NCBI GenBank assembly: GCA_050303615.1
Contig: JBNLCC010000149.1
Span: forward strand, 1 to 16,732
DNA: 16,732 nt
Direction: 5' to 3'
From: CAZDXJ01 sp050303615
GTDB lineage: Bacteria; Pseudomonadota; Gammaproteobacteria; Methylococcales; Methylomonadaceae
A model generated the notes under the pieces. That model had not been told where the DNA came from, ran no database searches, and saw only the letters and a list, made by a program, of their open reading frames with translations. Below are positions 7,901 through 14,994 of the stretch, one piece after another (the first letter of the stretch is position 1; each line of letters begins with the position of its first letter). The position numbers and the translations under genes were made by a program.

Positions 7901-8177
7901 ATTCCACGCCGTCAATTTGCCGGAGCAATACTTCCAGCGGCGTGGTCACCAGTTTTTCGACTTCCTCGCTGGAGGCTCCCGGATACCGGATGAAAACATC
8001 CATCACCGGGACGACGATCTGCGGGTCCTCTTCACGCGGCGTCAGGATCAGCGCCGCGGCGCCGGCCAGTAACGATATGATCAGAAACAACAGTGATAAT
8101 TGCGAGGTGGTAAATAATCTGACAACCGCGACTGTCAGGCTGTCTGCCGTTTCGGAATTCCGCCGATGTTCGTTCAT
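4902..8177 (-). CDS. RND efflux transporter permease (inner-membrane pump)
   Basis: This 1091-residue protein is of the AcrB/RND class, a proton-driven inner-membrane antiporter and the energy-coupling part of the tripartite pump. TM1 is at about residues 24-46, with the first periplasmic porter domain after it (YPGASSEEVEKLVTTPLE at 65-82). The first transmembrane block runs at about 375-560 and the second periplasmic domain follows. The final transmembrane block is at about 865-1080. In TM4 the motif LGLLVDDPIVDVEN carries the paired aspartates D438-D439 of the proton relay. In TM10, GIVVRNSIILIDF places Arg993 where AcrB has its essential lysine, a replacement common in this subgroup. The length is typical and the protein appears intact. 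It is the last gene of the operon, and its ATG overlaps the adaptor stop (ATGA). The substrate cannot be told from sequence; the DD pair alone does not separate drug from metal or lipid pumps. Confidence 0.9.
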   Translation of the reverse strand: MNEHRRNSETADSLTVAVVRLFTTSQLSLLFLIISLLAGAAALILTPREEDPQIVVPVMDVFIRYPGASSEEVEKLVTTPLEVLLRQIDGVEYVYSASKPGAALVTVRYFVGEDLDSSVLKTRDKLLANQDLIPPGVTNWIVKPVEIDDVPIVTLTLSAPDRRYDAMTLRRIADELIERLRSVEDVGRSSVIGAPYRQISIYPDPAKMEARNISLLQIKQALATANVNLQTGAFDQSGHEVLVEAGPFFKTAAEVAATVIKSTTRGQVYLRDVARVEDGPADIANYTRIGFGPAVKHMRTVGKAAGPSPVAGEERTMTTIAIAKRKGSNAVSVAEQILALAASLRGTLLPDDILLTVTRNYGETADHKVNELVKHLGIAIITIVVLLALSLGLKESFIVSIAVPMTFAVTLLLDLIFGYTINRVTLFALILSLGLLVDDPIVDVENIHRHYKLRKEPPLRALLTAVDEVRPPTIIATFAVILSFIPMLYITGMMGPYMAPMAFNVPIAMLLSLIIAFTVTPWASYRLLKGDYGKGHDQPFELKQSAGYRIYKAILGPLIATPARARWFLLAVFIAFVAASLLAVTRAVPLKLLPFDNKNELQLVIDMPRGTTLEDTDAVAGALGRYLATVNEVTDYQTYVGLAAPMDFNGLVRHYYLRQGSYVGEIRINLLPKEQRQYQSHDIALRIRPEIERIGRRYGANIKIVELPPGPPVLSTVVAEIYGPPAASYADIIRVSNQVKARLQKIKGVVDVDDFVEAPHAKLHFVVDREKAALHGISVGRIARTMKLALQGDTAGTVHIATERKPLLIQLQLPRQLRSSAEDLLALKVKTGSGEMISLGEIGTAVVENGEQTIYHKNLQRLSYVTAEMAGRSPVEAILDLYQSLDKRPLPEGYHAELAGEGEWKITVDVFRDLGLAFGAAMVMIYVLLVGQTGSLGVPLVMMIAIPLTVIGIMPGFWLLNLFTEPVAGYPTPIYFTATAMIGMIALAGIVVRNSIILIDFIVRTYHRDEQTTLTEALIEAGATRLTPIFLTAAAAVFGSSIIVLDPIFSGLAWSFIFGIIASTLFSLVVIPVVYFLLKRNLPKRLPGEEE

Positions 8178-9268
8178 TGTGACAGCCCGACGGCGGTGAT
8201 GATGGTTTCACCCTCACGTAAACCGGAAAGTATTTCGACGCTGCCGTTGTGCTTTTTGCCGGTTCGGACATGGCGGGTAAAAACCTTGCCGTCTTCAATC
8301 ACTTTAACGGCCTCCAACTGGCCGTAGTGTAATAGGGCAGAGGCCGGAATCAACAGCATTTCAGTAGGTTCGCCACAACTTAGCATCAGCCAACCGAATT
8401 GTCCGTGTTTCAACGCCTTGCTGAAGGGCAGGTCGGCTTTGACTAATTGCGATCGGGTTCGGGGATCGATCTCCGGAACGATCTCGGTAATCTTGCCCTG
8501 CCATGTGCGTGGCGGGGTGTCGGTTCGGACGGTCACCGGCATGCCGAGTTTGATCAGTTCGGCATAGCGGGCCGGTATCGGTACTTCGAAACGCAAGTCG
8601 TCCTGCTTTTGCAATATGACGATGGGATCGTTGGGAAGACCCATGTCGCCGGGTTCTTTCAGGCGCCGGGTAATGATGCCGGCGAATGGCGCGCGCAGCT
8701 CATTGTCGCCGAGCGTGACCCGGGCCTGTTCGACCGCGCTCGCGGCTTGTTTGACCGCTGCTTGCGCCGCCCTGGACCGGGCAATCACCGCGTCGTAATT
8801 TTCCCGCGTTGCCGCTTCCTGGGCGTACAATTCCGTGATTCTAGCCGCGTCGGCCGTGGCTTGTGCCGCTTGCGCCCGGGCCTCGTTTAAGGCGGCTAAA
8901 ACCTCGTGATAGGCGGCCTGGTAGACCCTTTCATCGAGCAGCGCGATCAGCTCGCCTTGTTTAACCAAATCGCCGGCGTTGACTTTGACTTCGACAATCC
9001 GGGCGTTGAGTTTAGGCGCGATTTTAGCAACGCTGCGCGATCGTACCGTACCCGGCAAGGCGATCCGATTTTCGGAAAATTGTTTTTTGACGGTCAGCGT
9101 TTCAGCATGTTCGGTAGCGGTTTCAAACGCGGCCGGCGTGTTGCCCGGTGCGATTTTTTCCCCGCCGCCAATGATGCCAAGCGCATATAGAATGACGAGT
9201 ATCAGTGCGAAGAGGGAAGCCGAAGGCACGATCCATTTATATTGTTGCTTGGGATTCGACTGTATCAT
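8174..9268 (-). CDS. Periplasmic adaptor subunit (HlyD/AcrA type membrane fusion protein)
   Basis: This 364-residue adaptor bridges the RND permease and the outer-membrane channel. Residues 13-33 form one membrane anchor and there is no lipobox Cys, so it is anchored by the helix rather than by lipid. The first lipoyl half is at about 80-115 (ARIVEVKVNAGDLVKQGELIALLD). An Ala/Glu-rich helical hairpin spans about 116-185 and should contact the channel tip. The second lipoyl half is at about 186-222 (LRAPFAGIITRRLKEPGD), followed by beta-barrel and membrane-proximal domains to the C-terminus (SGLREGETIITAVG). Its start overlaps the channel gene stop and its stop overlaps the permease start, both as ATGA. 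The gene is therefore translationally coupled on both sides. Confidence 0.9.
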   Translation of the reverse strand: MIQSNPKQQYKWIVPSASLFALILVILYALGIIGGGEKIAPGNTPAAFETATEHAETLTVKKQFSENRIALPGTVRSRSVAKIAPKLNARIVEVKVNAGDLVKQGELIALLDERVYQAAYHEVLAALNEARAQAAQATADAARITELYAQEAATRENYDAVIARSRAAQAAVKQAASAVEQARVTLGDNELRAPFAGIITRRLKEPGDMGLPNDPIVILQKQDDLRFEVPIPARYAELIKLGMPVTVRTDTPPRTWQGKITEIVPEIDPRTRSQLVKADLPFSKALKHGQFGWLMLSCGEPTEMLLIPASALLHYGQLEAVKVIEDGKVFTRHVRTGKKHNGSVEILSGLREGETIITAVGLSQ

Positions 9269-10635
9269 GGTTGTTCCGCCCTCCGGGTGCCTAGCGCTTT
9301 TTTGAGTTCGGCTTCCGCTCGCAATGCATCAAAGCGCGCGGCGATATCCCGGGCGTAAGCTTTGTCGCGGGCCACTTCGGTTTCGATATAACGGGTGACG
9401 GTTACAACGCCCGCTTTGCGCTGTCGTTTGATCAGCCGCAGTGCTTCTTCGGCGGCGGCAATCGACGCTTGTGTCACTTCCACTCTTGCCAGTGCCTCAC
9501 GAAGTTTTAAATAAGCGGATTTGAGTTCATTTTCGACCGCCAGCTTGACTTGTGTTTGCCGTTTTCTAGCTTCAGCCAATTCGCGTTCCGCCTTTTTGAT
9601 GCGTTCGCTGGTACTGAAGCCGCTGAATAGCTCCATCTCAACCGTGACTCCCGCCGTGACGTTATCCCGGTTGGCGGAAAAGCCAAAATTCTTACTGTCG
9701 GAGCCGTAGATTACGTAGGCGTCAGCACGCGGCAAATGCGCGCCTTTCGCGGCGCTGAGCTGGCGTTCGGCAATTTCAAGCTGTTTTTGCGCCGTCGCTA
9801 TTTCCGGTCGTTTAGCCAGAGCCTGTTCAAGTAAGATATCATAAGACGCATAGCTCTCCGGCAACTGAAATTGATCGGCTCCGTCGGCAATCGTAAATGA
9901 GTGGTTGGCGTCCATGCCCAATAACGTCTTGAGGCTGGAGCGGGTCAGTTCTATCGCATTGGCGGTTTGCAGTTCCCTATCCAGTGCCTCGGCTAATTGC
10001 ACTTCCAGCGATAGCACGTCGGATTTGAGCACGGTTCCGGCTTTATAGCGTTTCCGGCTTTGTTTCAATTCGCTTTCGACCGCAGTAATGGAACTAACCG
10101 CCACTTTATGGGCTTCCTTGGCTGCCAGTAAGCCATAAAACGCCGATGTGACCGTCTGGATAAGTTGATTACGGGTCGCTGATTCCTGCAATTCAGCCGT
10201 TTCGACACCCAATTCGGCGGCCTTGCCGGCCTGGTAGTCTTGGCCGCCGCGGTACAGCGAATAGCTGGCAACGACTTCCGGGCGATAATTATCGACACCG
10301 CCGGGATGGTTGAAGTCGGTGCTGCCGTCCAGATTCAGCCGGCGCTGAGCAATAATCATGCTGAAGGCGCGTGCCGGATTGTCGGTATGTTCGTAGGACA
10401 TGCGCACCTGAACTTGAGGGTAAAAACCGGCCATAGCTTCGCCTAATTGGGCCTCTGCCTGACCAATGCGCTCATGCATGATCTGTAAATCGGGATTATT
10501 GGCGAGTGCAAAATTCACGGCTTGTTCCAGGGTGTAAGCATTTTGCGGCGCTACAGCGGAAACTTCCGCAACAACGATGCTTGAGAATAACAGATTGCAG
10601 CAGATTCCAGCGGTTAATTTGGAGAAATTAAACAT
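9265..10635 (-). CDS. TolC-family outer-membrane channel of the efflux system
   Basis: This is a 456-residue outer-membrane efflux protein. A signal peptide of about 27 residues ends near VSA. The mature chain shows the two-fold TolC repeat. The first half has LEQAVNFALANNPDLQ, a long helix region and RPEVVASYSLYRGGQD; the second has LEQALAKRPEIATAQKQLEIAERQ, VTAGVTVEMELFSGF and a long Ala/Glu/Arg coiled helix to the end. Extracellular-loop and barrel strands lie between them. AGGACAG precedes the ATG. It is the first gene of the operon, so transcription starts in 10636-11173. No local regulator gene is present. Confidence 0.9.
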   Translation of the reverse strand: MFNFSKLTAGICCNLLFSSIVVAEVSAVAPQNAYTLEQAVNFALANNPDLQIMHERIGQAEAQLGEAMAGFYPQVQVRMSYEHTDNPARAFSMIIAQRRLNLDGSTDFNHPGGVDNYRPEVVASYSLYRGGQDYQAGKAAELGVETAELQESATRNQLIQTVTSAFYGLLAAKEAHKVAVSSITAVESELKQSRKRYKAGTVLKSDVLSLEVQLAEALDRELQTANAIELTRSSLKTLLGMDANHSFTIADGADQFQLPESYASYDILLEQALAKRPEIATAQKQLEIAERQLSAAKGAHLPRADAYVIYGSDSKNFGFSANRDNVTAGVTVEMELFSGFSTSERIKKAERELAEARKRQTQVKLAVENELKSAYLKLREALARVEVTQASIAAAEEALRLIKRQRKAGVVTVTRYIETEVARDKAYARDIAARFDALRAEAELKKALGTRRAEQP

Positions 10636-10744
10636 TCGGCTGTCCTGTATTTCGGTTAATAAATGAAAGGGCGGATTCTAATTTCAACCCCCGGTACCAT
10701 TTCTTATTTTATTTCTTTTCAAGGCGGGCGGCATCAATAGTAAA

Positions 10745-10783
10745 TTAGTGAATATTAATATTTAATTTCTTTTATTTCACTAA
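10745..10783. promoter_or_regulatory. AT-rich dyad upstream of the efflux operon
   Basis: TTAGTGAA (10745-10752) and its exact complement TTCACTAA (10776-10783) flank 23 bases of almost pure A/T. The site is about 110 bases upstream of the channel ATG, where a repressor or activator could act. A function is inferred from symmetry and position only. Confidence 0.25.
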
Positions 10784-10872
10784 ATTAATCAACCGCGGGG
10801 TGGTAATGTTGCCCGGAAAGTCCCAGTTTAATGAAAATAGATGTGTAACCAAAATAAAATCCGTTTGTCATT

Positions 10873-10968
10873 GGGTGAGCGAGAATGGCTGTGGCTTCCG
10901 TGTCTCCACTTCAGTGCGCCCGGAATGACGTAACATCCGGTTAAAGTATGTGCCATTCTGGTTCACCC
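10873..10968. repeat. Long imperfect inverted repeat with inner hairpins, possibly MITE-like
   Basis: The 17-base arms GGGTGAgcgAGAATGGC (10873-10889) and GCCATTCTggtTCACCC (10952-10968) are complementary at 14 positions and enclose 62 bases. Inside, CCGGAATG and CATCCGG can form a further hairpin, and GTGG can pair with CCAC. CGGAATGACG inside the element is reminiscent of dispersed intergenic repeats. No transposase gene is present. Whether it is a small non-autonomous mobile element or a folded leader segment is undecided. Confidence 0.45.
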
Positions 10969-11022
10969 GTTTCCCAATAGTTCAGCTGGCTTACCAATGA
11001 ACTTTTATGAGCAGGAATTAAT

Positions 11023-11052
11023 CAATTGTTTTAAGCGTTACAGGCAATTGTT
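11023..11052. promoter_or_regulatory. Paired CAATTGTT motifs upstream of phosphoketolase
   Basis: Two identical 8-base motifs (11023-11030 and 11045-11052), each containing the palindrome CAATTG, start 22 bases apart, close to two helical turns. They lie 122 to 151 bases before the phosphoketolase ATG. Same-face spacing suggests a possible activator or repressor site, but binding is inferred. Confidence 0.25.
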
Positions 11053-11173
11053 CTGCAGACTTTGTGTTTGCCGGGAACTGTTTATGCCCACCAAATAATT
11101 TTAATTGGACCGAATGTTTTTGCAATCCGGAAACGTTACATTAGCTGACATTTAAGTTAGGAGGGACAAACCG

Positions 11174-13555
11174 ATGCGTATCGAAAATACGGTAACCGAG
11201 GTGGATGACACCACGCTGCAACAATTGCACAACTACTGGCAAGCCTGCAACTTTCTGGCGGCTGGGATGATTTACCTGCAGGACAACCCCTTGCTGCGGG
11301 AACCCTTAAAGCCCGAACATATCAAGAATCGCTTGCTTGGTCATTGGGGCGCCAGTCCCGGCTTGAGTTTCAGTTATATCCATATGAGCCGGCTGATCAA
11401 GCAATACGATCTCAATGCGATTTTCCTGGCAGGGCCGGGGCATGGTGCTCCCGGTGTGCTGGCGCCGGTTTACCTGGAAGGCACCTATTCGGAAATTTAC
11501 CCGAACAAAAGCGAGGATATTGAAGGAATACGCCATTTTTTCAAGGAGTTCTCGTTTCCCGGCGGTATTGGCAGCCATTGCACACCGGAAACGCCGGGTT
11601 CGATTCATGAAGGGGGCGAATTAGGATACAGTGTATCGCATGCTTTTGGTGCCGCATTTGATAATCCTGATCTGATTGTGACCGTGATGGTCGGTGACGG
11701 CGAATCGGAAACGGGGCCTCTGGCCACTTCCTGGCATTCCAATAAATTCCTGAATCCGGTGCGCGACGGGGCGGTGCTGCCGATATTGCACCTCAACGGC
11801 TACAAAATCAATAATCCGACCATTCTGTCGCGCATTTCCCATGAAGAGCTGGAGAATTTGTTTAAAGGGTACGGGTGGGCACCCTATTTTGTTGAAGGAT
11901 TCGAACCGCTGGAGATGCATCGAAAAATGGCGGCGACGATGGAGCATTGCGTTTTGGAAATCCGCAGTATTCAGCAGCAAGCCAGGGAGGCGGGAAATGT
12001 TGTCCGGCCCCGCTGGCCGATGATTATATTGCGAAGTCCTAAAGGGTGGACCGGACCGGCGATGGTTGACGGCCACAAAGTGGAAGGATTTTGGCGAGCA
12101 CATCAGGTGCCGTTGGGCGGTGTTAAAGAGAATCCCCAGCACTTGCAGCAATTGCAGGACTGGCTGAAAAGTTATCGGCCGGAGCAACTGTTCGATGTCG
12201 AAGGGCGTTTGGTTCCCGAATTAAAAGCCTTGGCACCGCAAGGAACGCGGCGTATGAGCGCCAATCCGCATGCCAATGGCGGTTTAGTGCGTAAAGCGTT
12301 GCGCATGCCTGATTTTCGGGACTATGCGGTTGCCGTTTCCGAACCCGGCCGGGAACTCGTGGAAAATACCCGGCCTCTGGGTGAATTCCTGAGGGATATT
12401 ATGCGGCTTAACCCGGTCAATTTCAGAGTGTTCGGTCCGGACGAGAATACGTCCAATAAGCTGGATGCGATTTATCAAGCCAGCAAGAAGCTGTGGCTGG
12501 CGGATTATCTGCCGGAAGACAGCGACGGCGGCGAACTTTCCCGCGAGGGCCGCGTGTTGGAAATGCTGTCCGAGCATACGCTGGAAGGTTGGCTGGAAGG
12601 CTACTTGTTGACCGGCCGCCACGGTTTTTTTTCCTCCTATGAAGCTTTCGTGCATGTCATCGATTCGATGTTCAACCAGCATGCCAAATGGCTGGATATC
12701 AGTGAGGACATACCCTGGCGCGCGCCGGTTTCTTCGTTGAACCTGCTCATTACGTCAACGGTCTGGCGCCAGGATCATAACGGCTTTACCCATCAGGATC
12801 CGGGGTTTTTGGATGTCGTGGTCAATAAAAGCCCGAGCGTCTGCCGGATTTATTTGCCGCCCGATGTCAATACGCTGCTGTCGGTGGCCAATCATTGCCT
12901 GAAAAGCACTAACTATATCAATGTCATAGTGGCCGACAAGCAGAAACATTTCCAGTTTCTGGATATGGAAGCCGCGATCAAGCACTGTACCAAGGGTATC
13001 GGAATCTGGCAGTGGGCCTGTACCGATCAGGGCGTGGAACCCGATATCGTCATGGTCGGCTGTGGCGATATTCCAACCCAGGAGGCATTGGCGGGCATTG
13101 GCCTGCTGGGCGAGCATTTTCCGGATTTGAAAATACGCTTTATCAATGTGGTGGATTTGTTTAAATTGATACCGGAAAGCGAACATCCGCACGGTCTGTC
13201 CGATCAGGATTTCGATAGTCTGTTTACCAAAGACAGACCGGTGATTTTTAATTTTCACGGCTATCCCTGGTTAATTCATCGTTTGACTTACCGGCGGTGC
13301 AACCATAAGAACCTGCATGTGCGCGGATACAAGGAGAAAGGCAATATCAATACTCCGCTGGAATTGGCGATCCGCAATGAAATCGACCGTTTCAGTCTGG
13401 CCATAGATGTGATTAACCGGGTGCCGCGCCTGCAGGTGGCGGGGGCGCATGTCAAGGAAAGATTGCGCGATATGCAGATTGAATGCAGCCATTACGCTTA
13501 TCGGCATGGCGTCGATAAACCGGAGTTTGCCGATTGGCAGTGGCCGGGTCGTTAA
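11174..13555 (+). CDS. xfp: Xylulose-5-phosphate/fructose-6-phosphate phosphoketolase
   Basis: This 793-residue thiamine-diphosphate enzyme cleaves xylulose-5-phosphate, and often fructose-6-phosphate, with phosphate to give acetyl phosphate plus glyceraldehyde-3-phosphate or erythrose-4-phosphate. The N-terminal domain has LGHWGASPGLSFSYIH (55-70, His57), AGPGHGAPG (86-94, His90) and IHEGGELGYS (144-153). The cofactor-binding motif is VGDGESETGP (173-182) with LNGYKINNP (207-215). The middle domain carries GFFSSYEAF (484-492, Glu490) and WRQDHNGFTHQDPG (531-544). A transketolase-like C-terminal domain completes the usual length. An AGGAGGG ribosome site sits 8 bases before the ATG. Acetate kinase follows 24 bases after the stop, which makes the pathway logic clear. 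Preference between the two sugar phosphates cannot be read from the sequence. Confidence 0.95.
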   Translation: MRIENTVTEVDDTTLQQLHNYWQACNFLAAGMIYLQDNPLLREPLKPEHIKNRLLGHWGASPGLSFSYIHMSRLIKQYDLNAIFLAGPGHGAPGVLAPVYLEGTYSEIYPNKSEDIEGIRHFFKEFSFPGGIGSHCTPETPGSIHEGGELGYSVSHAFGAAFDNPDLIVTVMVGDGESETGPLATSWHSNKFLNPVRDGAVLPILHLNGYKINNPTILSRISHEELENLFKGYGWAPYFVEGFEPLEMHRKMAATMEHCVLEIRSIQQQAREAGNVVRPRWPMIILRSPKGWTGPAMVDGHKVEGFWRAHQVPLGGVKENPQHLQQLQDWLKSYRPEQLFDVEGRLVPELKALAPQGTRRMSANPHANGGLVRKALRMPDFRDYAVAVSEPGRELVENTRPLGEFLRDIMRLNPVNFRVFGPDENTSNKLDAIYQASKKLWLADYLPEDSDGGELSREGRVLEMLSEHTLEGWLEGYLLTGRHGFFSSYEAFVHVIDSMFNQHAKWLDISEDIPWRAPVSSLNLLITSTVWRQDHNGFTHQDPGFLDVVVNKSPSVCRIYLPPDVNTLLSVANHCLKSTNYINVIVADKQKHFQFLDMEAAIKHCTKGIGIWQWACTDQGVEPDIVMVGCGDIPTQEALAGIGLLGEHFPDLKIRFINVVDLFKLIPESEHPHGLSDQDFDSLFTKDRPVIFNFHGYPWLIHRLTYRRCNHKNLHVRGYKEKGNINTPLELAIRNEIDRFSLAIDVINRVPRLQVAGAHVKERLRDMQIECSHYAYRHGVDKPEFADWQWPGR

Positions 13556-13579
13556 GCTACCGGTTCGGGAAATATCGGT

Positions 13580-14812
13580 ATGGAGCGTGGCCAGACGGCG
13601 CAAGATCGAATTCTTGTCATCAACAGCGGTAGTTCGTCCATCAAATATCAGTTGTTGACGCTGCCCGGCGAACAGGTGATCGCGCACGGCATGGTAGAGG
13701 ATATCGGCGGAGCCCGTAGCCGGCACATCGATTATGGCGCCGGAGCCGGCAAGCAAAAGCCGCAGTGTATCCGGAATGTGCCGATTGCTAATCATCATCA
13801 GGCATTGACTTTAATTGGCAGCGCTTTGACAGCGATTTGTGACGACAGGCAACAGCGGTTCCTGGCGGCAATCGGGCATCGCGTAGTGCACGGCGGGGAA
13901 ACATTCATCGAACCTACGCTGATCGACCCGGCGGTGCTGGCTGCAATTGACCGTTTGTCGGTACTGGCGCCGTTGCATAATCCGGCCAATTTATGCGGTA
14001 TTCATGCCTGTCTGGCGTTATTCCCGGATATTCCGCAAGTTGCCGTTTTCGACACGGCTTTTCACCGTACCATTCCGGATTATGCCTACCGCTATGCAGT
14101 ACCTCAGGCTTGGTATCGGGACCATGGCATACGCCGTTACGGATTTCACGGTAGTTCCCACCGGTTTGTCGCGCAAGTTGCCGCAGAGTTTATCAGGCGC
14201 CCGCTGTCGGAACTGAACCTGATTACCTTGCACTTGGGTAACGGTGCCAGCGTCAGTGCGATTGAAAACGGACTATGCATCGATACCTCGATGGGTTTTA
14301 CCCCGGTGGAAGGTTTGATTATGGGCAGTCGTTGCGGGGATATCGACGCTTCAATACCGTTGTATATGCAGCAAGCCGGGCGGTTGACCACAGCGGAGGT
14401 GAACGAAGCCTTGAATCGGCAGGCGGGTTTGACCGGTTTGGCTGGCACCAACGATATGCGTGACTTGTTGAGCAGGGAACAGCAGGGTGATCGGGACGCG
14501 GCGTTGGCGCTGGCGGCTTATGTTTATCGTATTCGCAAATACATTGGCGCCTATGTGGCTGCATTAGGGCGCGTGGATGCGCTGGTTTTTACCGGCGGGG
14601 TGGGTGAAAATGCAGCGCAAATCAGAAGCCGTTGTTGCCGCGAGTTGCAGCTTTTGGGCATCTCGCTTGACGAAGTACGCAATCAGCAAGTGATTGATTC
14701 GGTTGCTCGGGTTAACGTTACCGGGCAGCCGGTGCAGGTATTGGTGATCCGTACCAACGAGGAATTGCAAATTGCCTATGAAGTACGGATGCTGTTAGAC
14801 GGCAAGGGCTGA
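13580..14812 (+). CDS. ackA: Acetate kinase
   Basis: This 410-residue acetate kinase transfers phosphate between acetyl phosphate and ADP, giving acetate and ATP. Here it probably consumes the acetyl phosphate made by the preceding phosphoketolase. Key positions match the archaeal reference enzyme: Asn15 in INSGSSSIKY, Arg101 in GHRVVHGGE, His133 in PLHNP, Asp158 in FDTAFH, His190 in YGFHGSSHR, Arg251 in MGSRCGDIDAS and Glu394 in RTNEELQIA. The glycine-rich nucleotide loop FTGGVGENAAQIR lies at 337-349. The N-terminus is about eight residues longer than usual (MERGQTAQDR), but no closer start is available. The ribosome site is weak, consistent with coupling to the upstream gene 24 bases away. 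Confidence 0.95.
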   Translation: MERGQTAQDRILVINSGSSSIKYQLLTLPGEQVIAHGMVEDIGGARSRHIDYGAGAGKQKPQCIRNVPIANHHQALTLIGSALTAICDDRQQRFLAAIGHRVVHGGETFIEPTLIDPAVLAAIDRLSVLAPLHNPANLCGIHACLALFPDIPQVAVFDTAFHRTIPDYAYRYAVPQAWYRDHGIRRYGFHGSSHRFVAQVAAEFIRRPLSELNLITLHLGNGASVSAIENGLCIDTSMGFTPVEGLIMGSRCGDIDASIPLYMQQAGRLTTAEVNEALNRQAGLTGLAGTNDMRDLLSREQQGDRDAALALAAYVYRIRKYIGAYVAALGRVDALVFTGGVGENAAQIRSRCCRELQLLGISLDEVRNQQVIDSVARVNVTGQPVQVLVIRTNEELQIAYEVRMLLDGKG

Positions 14813-14994
14813 TGTTATAGAAAAAACGTTGAGCAGGATGGTTAAGAGTCGCATTGTAGCTTTATGAAATGCTACATATGGAATGTTTGTCGATTTGACC
14901 AACTCGTTTAAAAGATCTGGCGAACCCCGGTCTCAGCGCAGCTAACAGCTCCGCACGACGCTGATGAAAGTTTGCGCTATCGATATATATCCGG

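Larger units (their letters stand above)
10636..11173. promoter_or_regulatory. Divergent control region between efflux and phosphoketolase operons
   Basis: These 538 bases carry no gene and must contain both operon promoters. The half nearest the channel gene is strongly AT-rich (10690-10795). In order the region holds an 8-base dyad with wide spacing (10745-10783), a long imperfect inverted repeat (10873-10968) and two CAATTGTT copies 22 bases apart (11023-11052). The phosphoketolase ribosome site AGGAGGG is at 11159-11165. I could not assign -35 and -10 boxes confidently. Confidence 0.6.

Noticed and set aside
11621..12187. Minus-strand 188-codon frame opposite phosphoketolase
   Set aside because: It is an antisense shadow of a strongly conserved enzyme and has no independent support.
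14862..14886. Small hairpin TGTAGC/GCTACA between the convergent acetate kinase and receptor genes, considered as a bidirectional terminator
   Set aside because: The stem is only six bases and no T tract follows on either strand, so terminator function is not supported.
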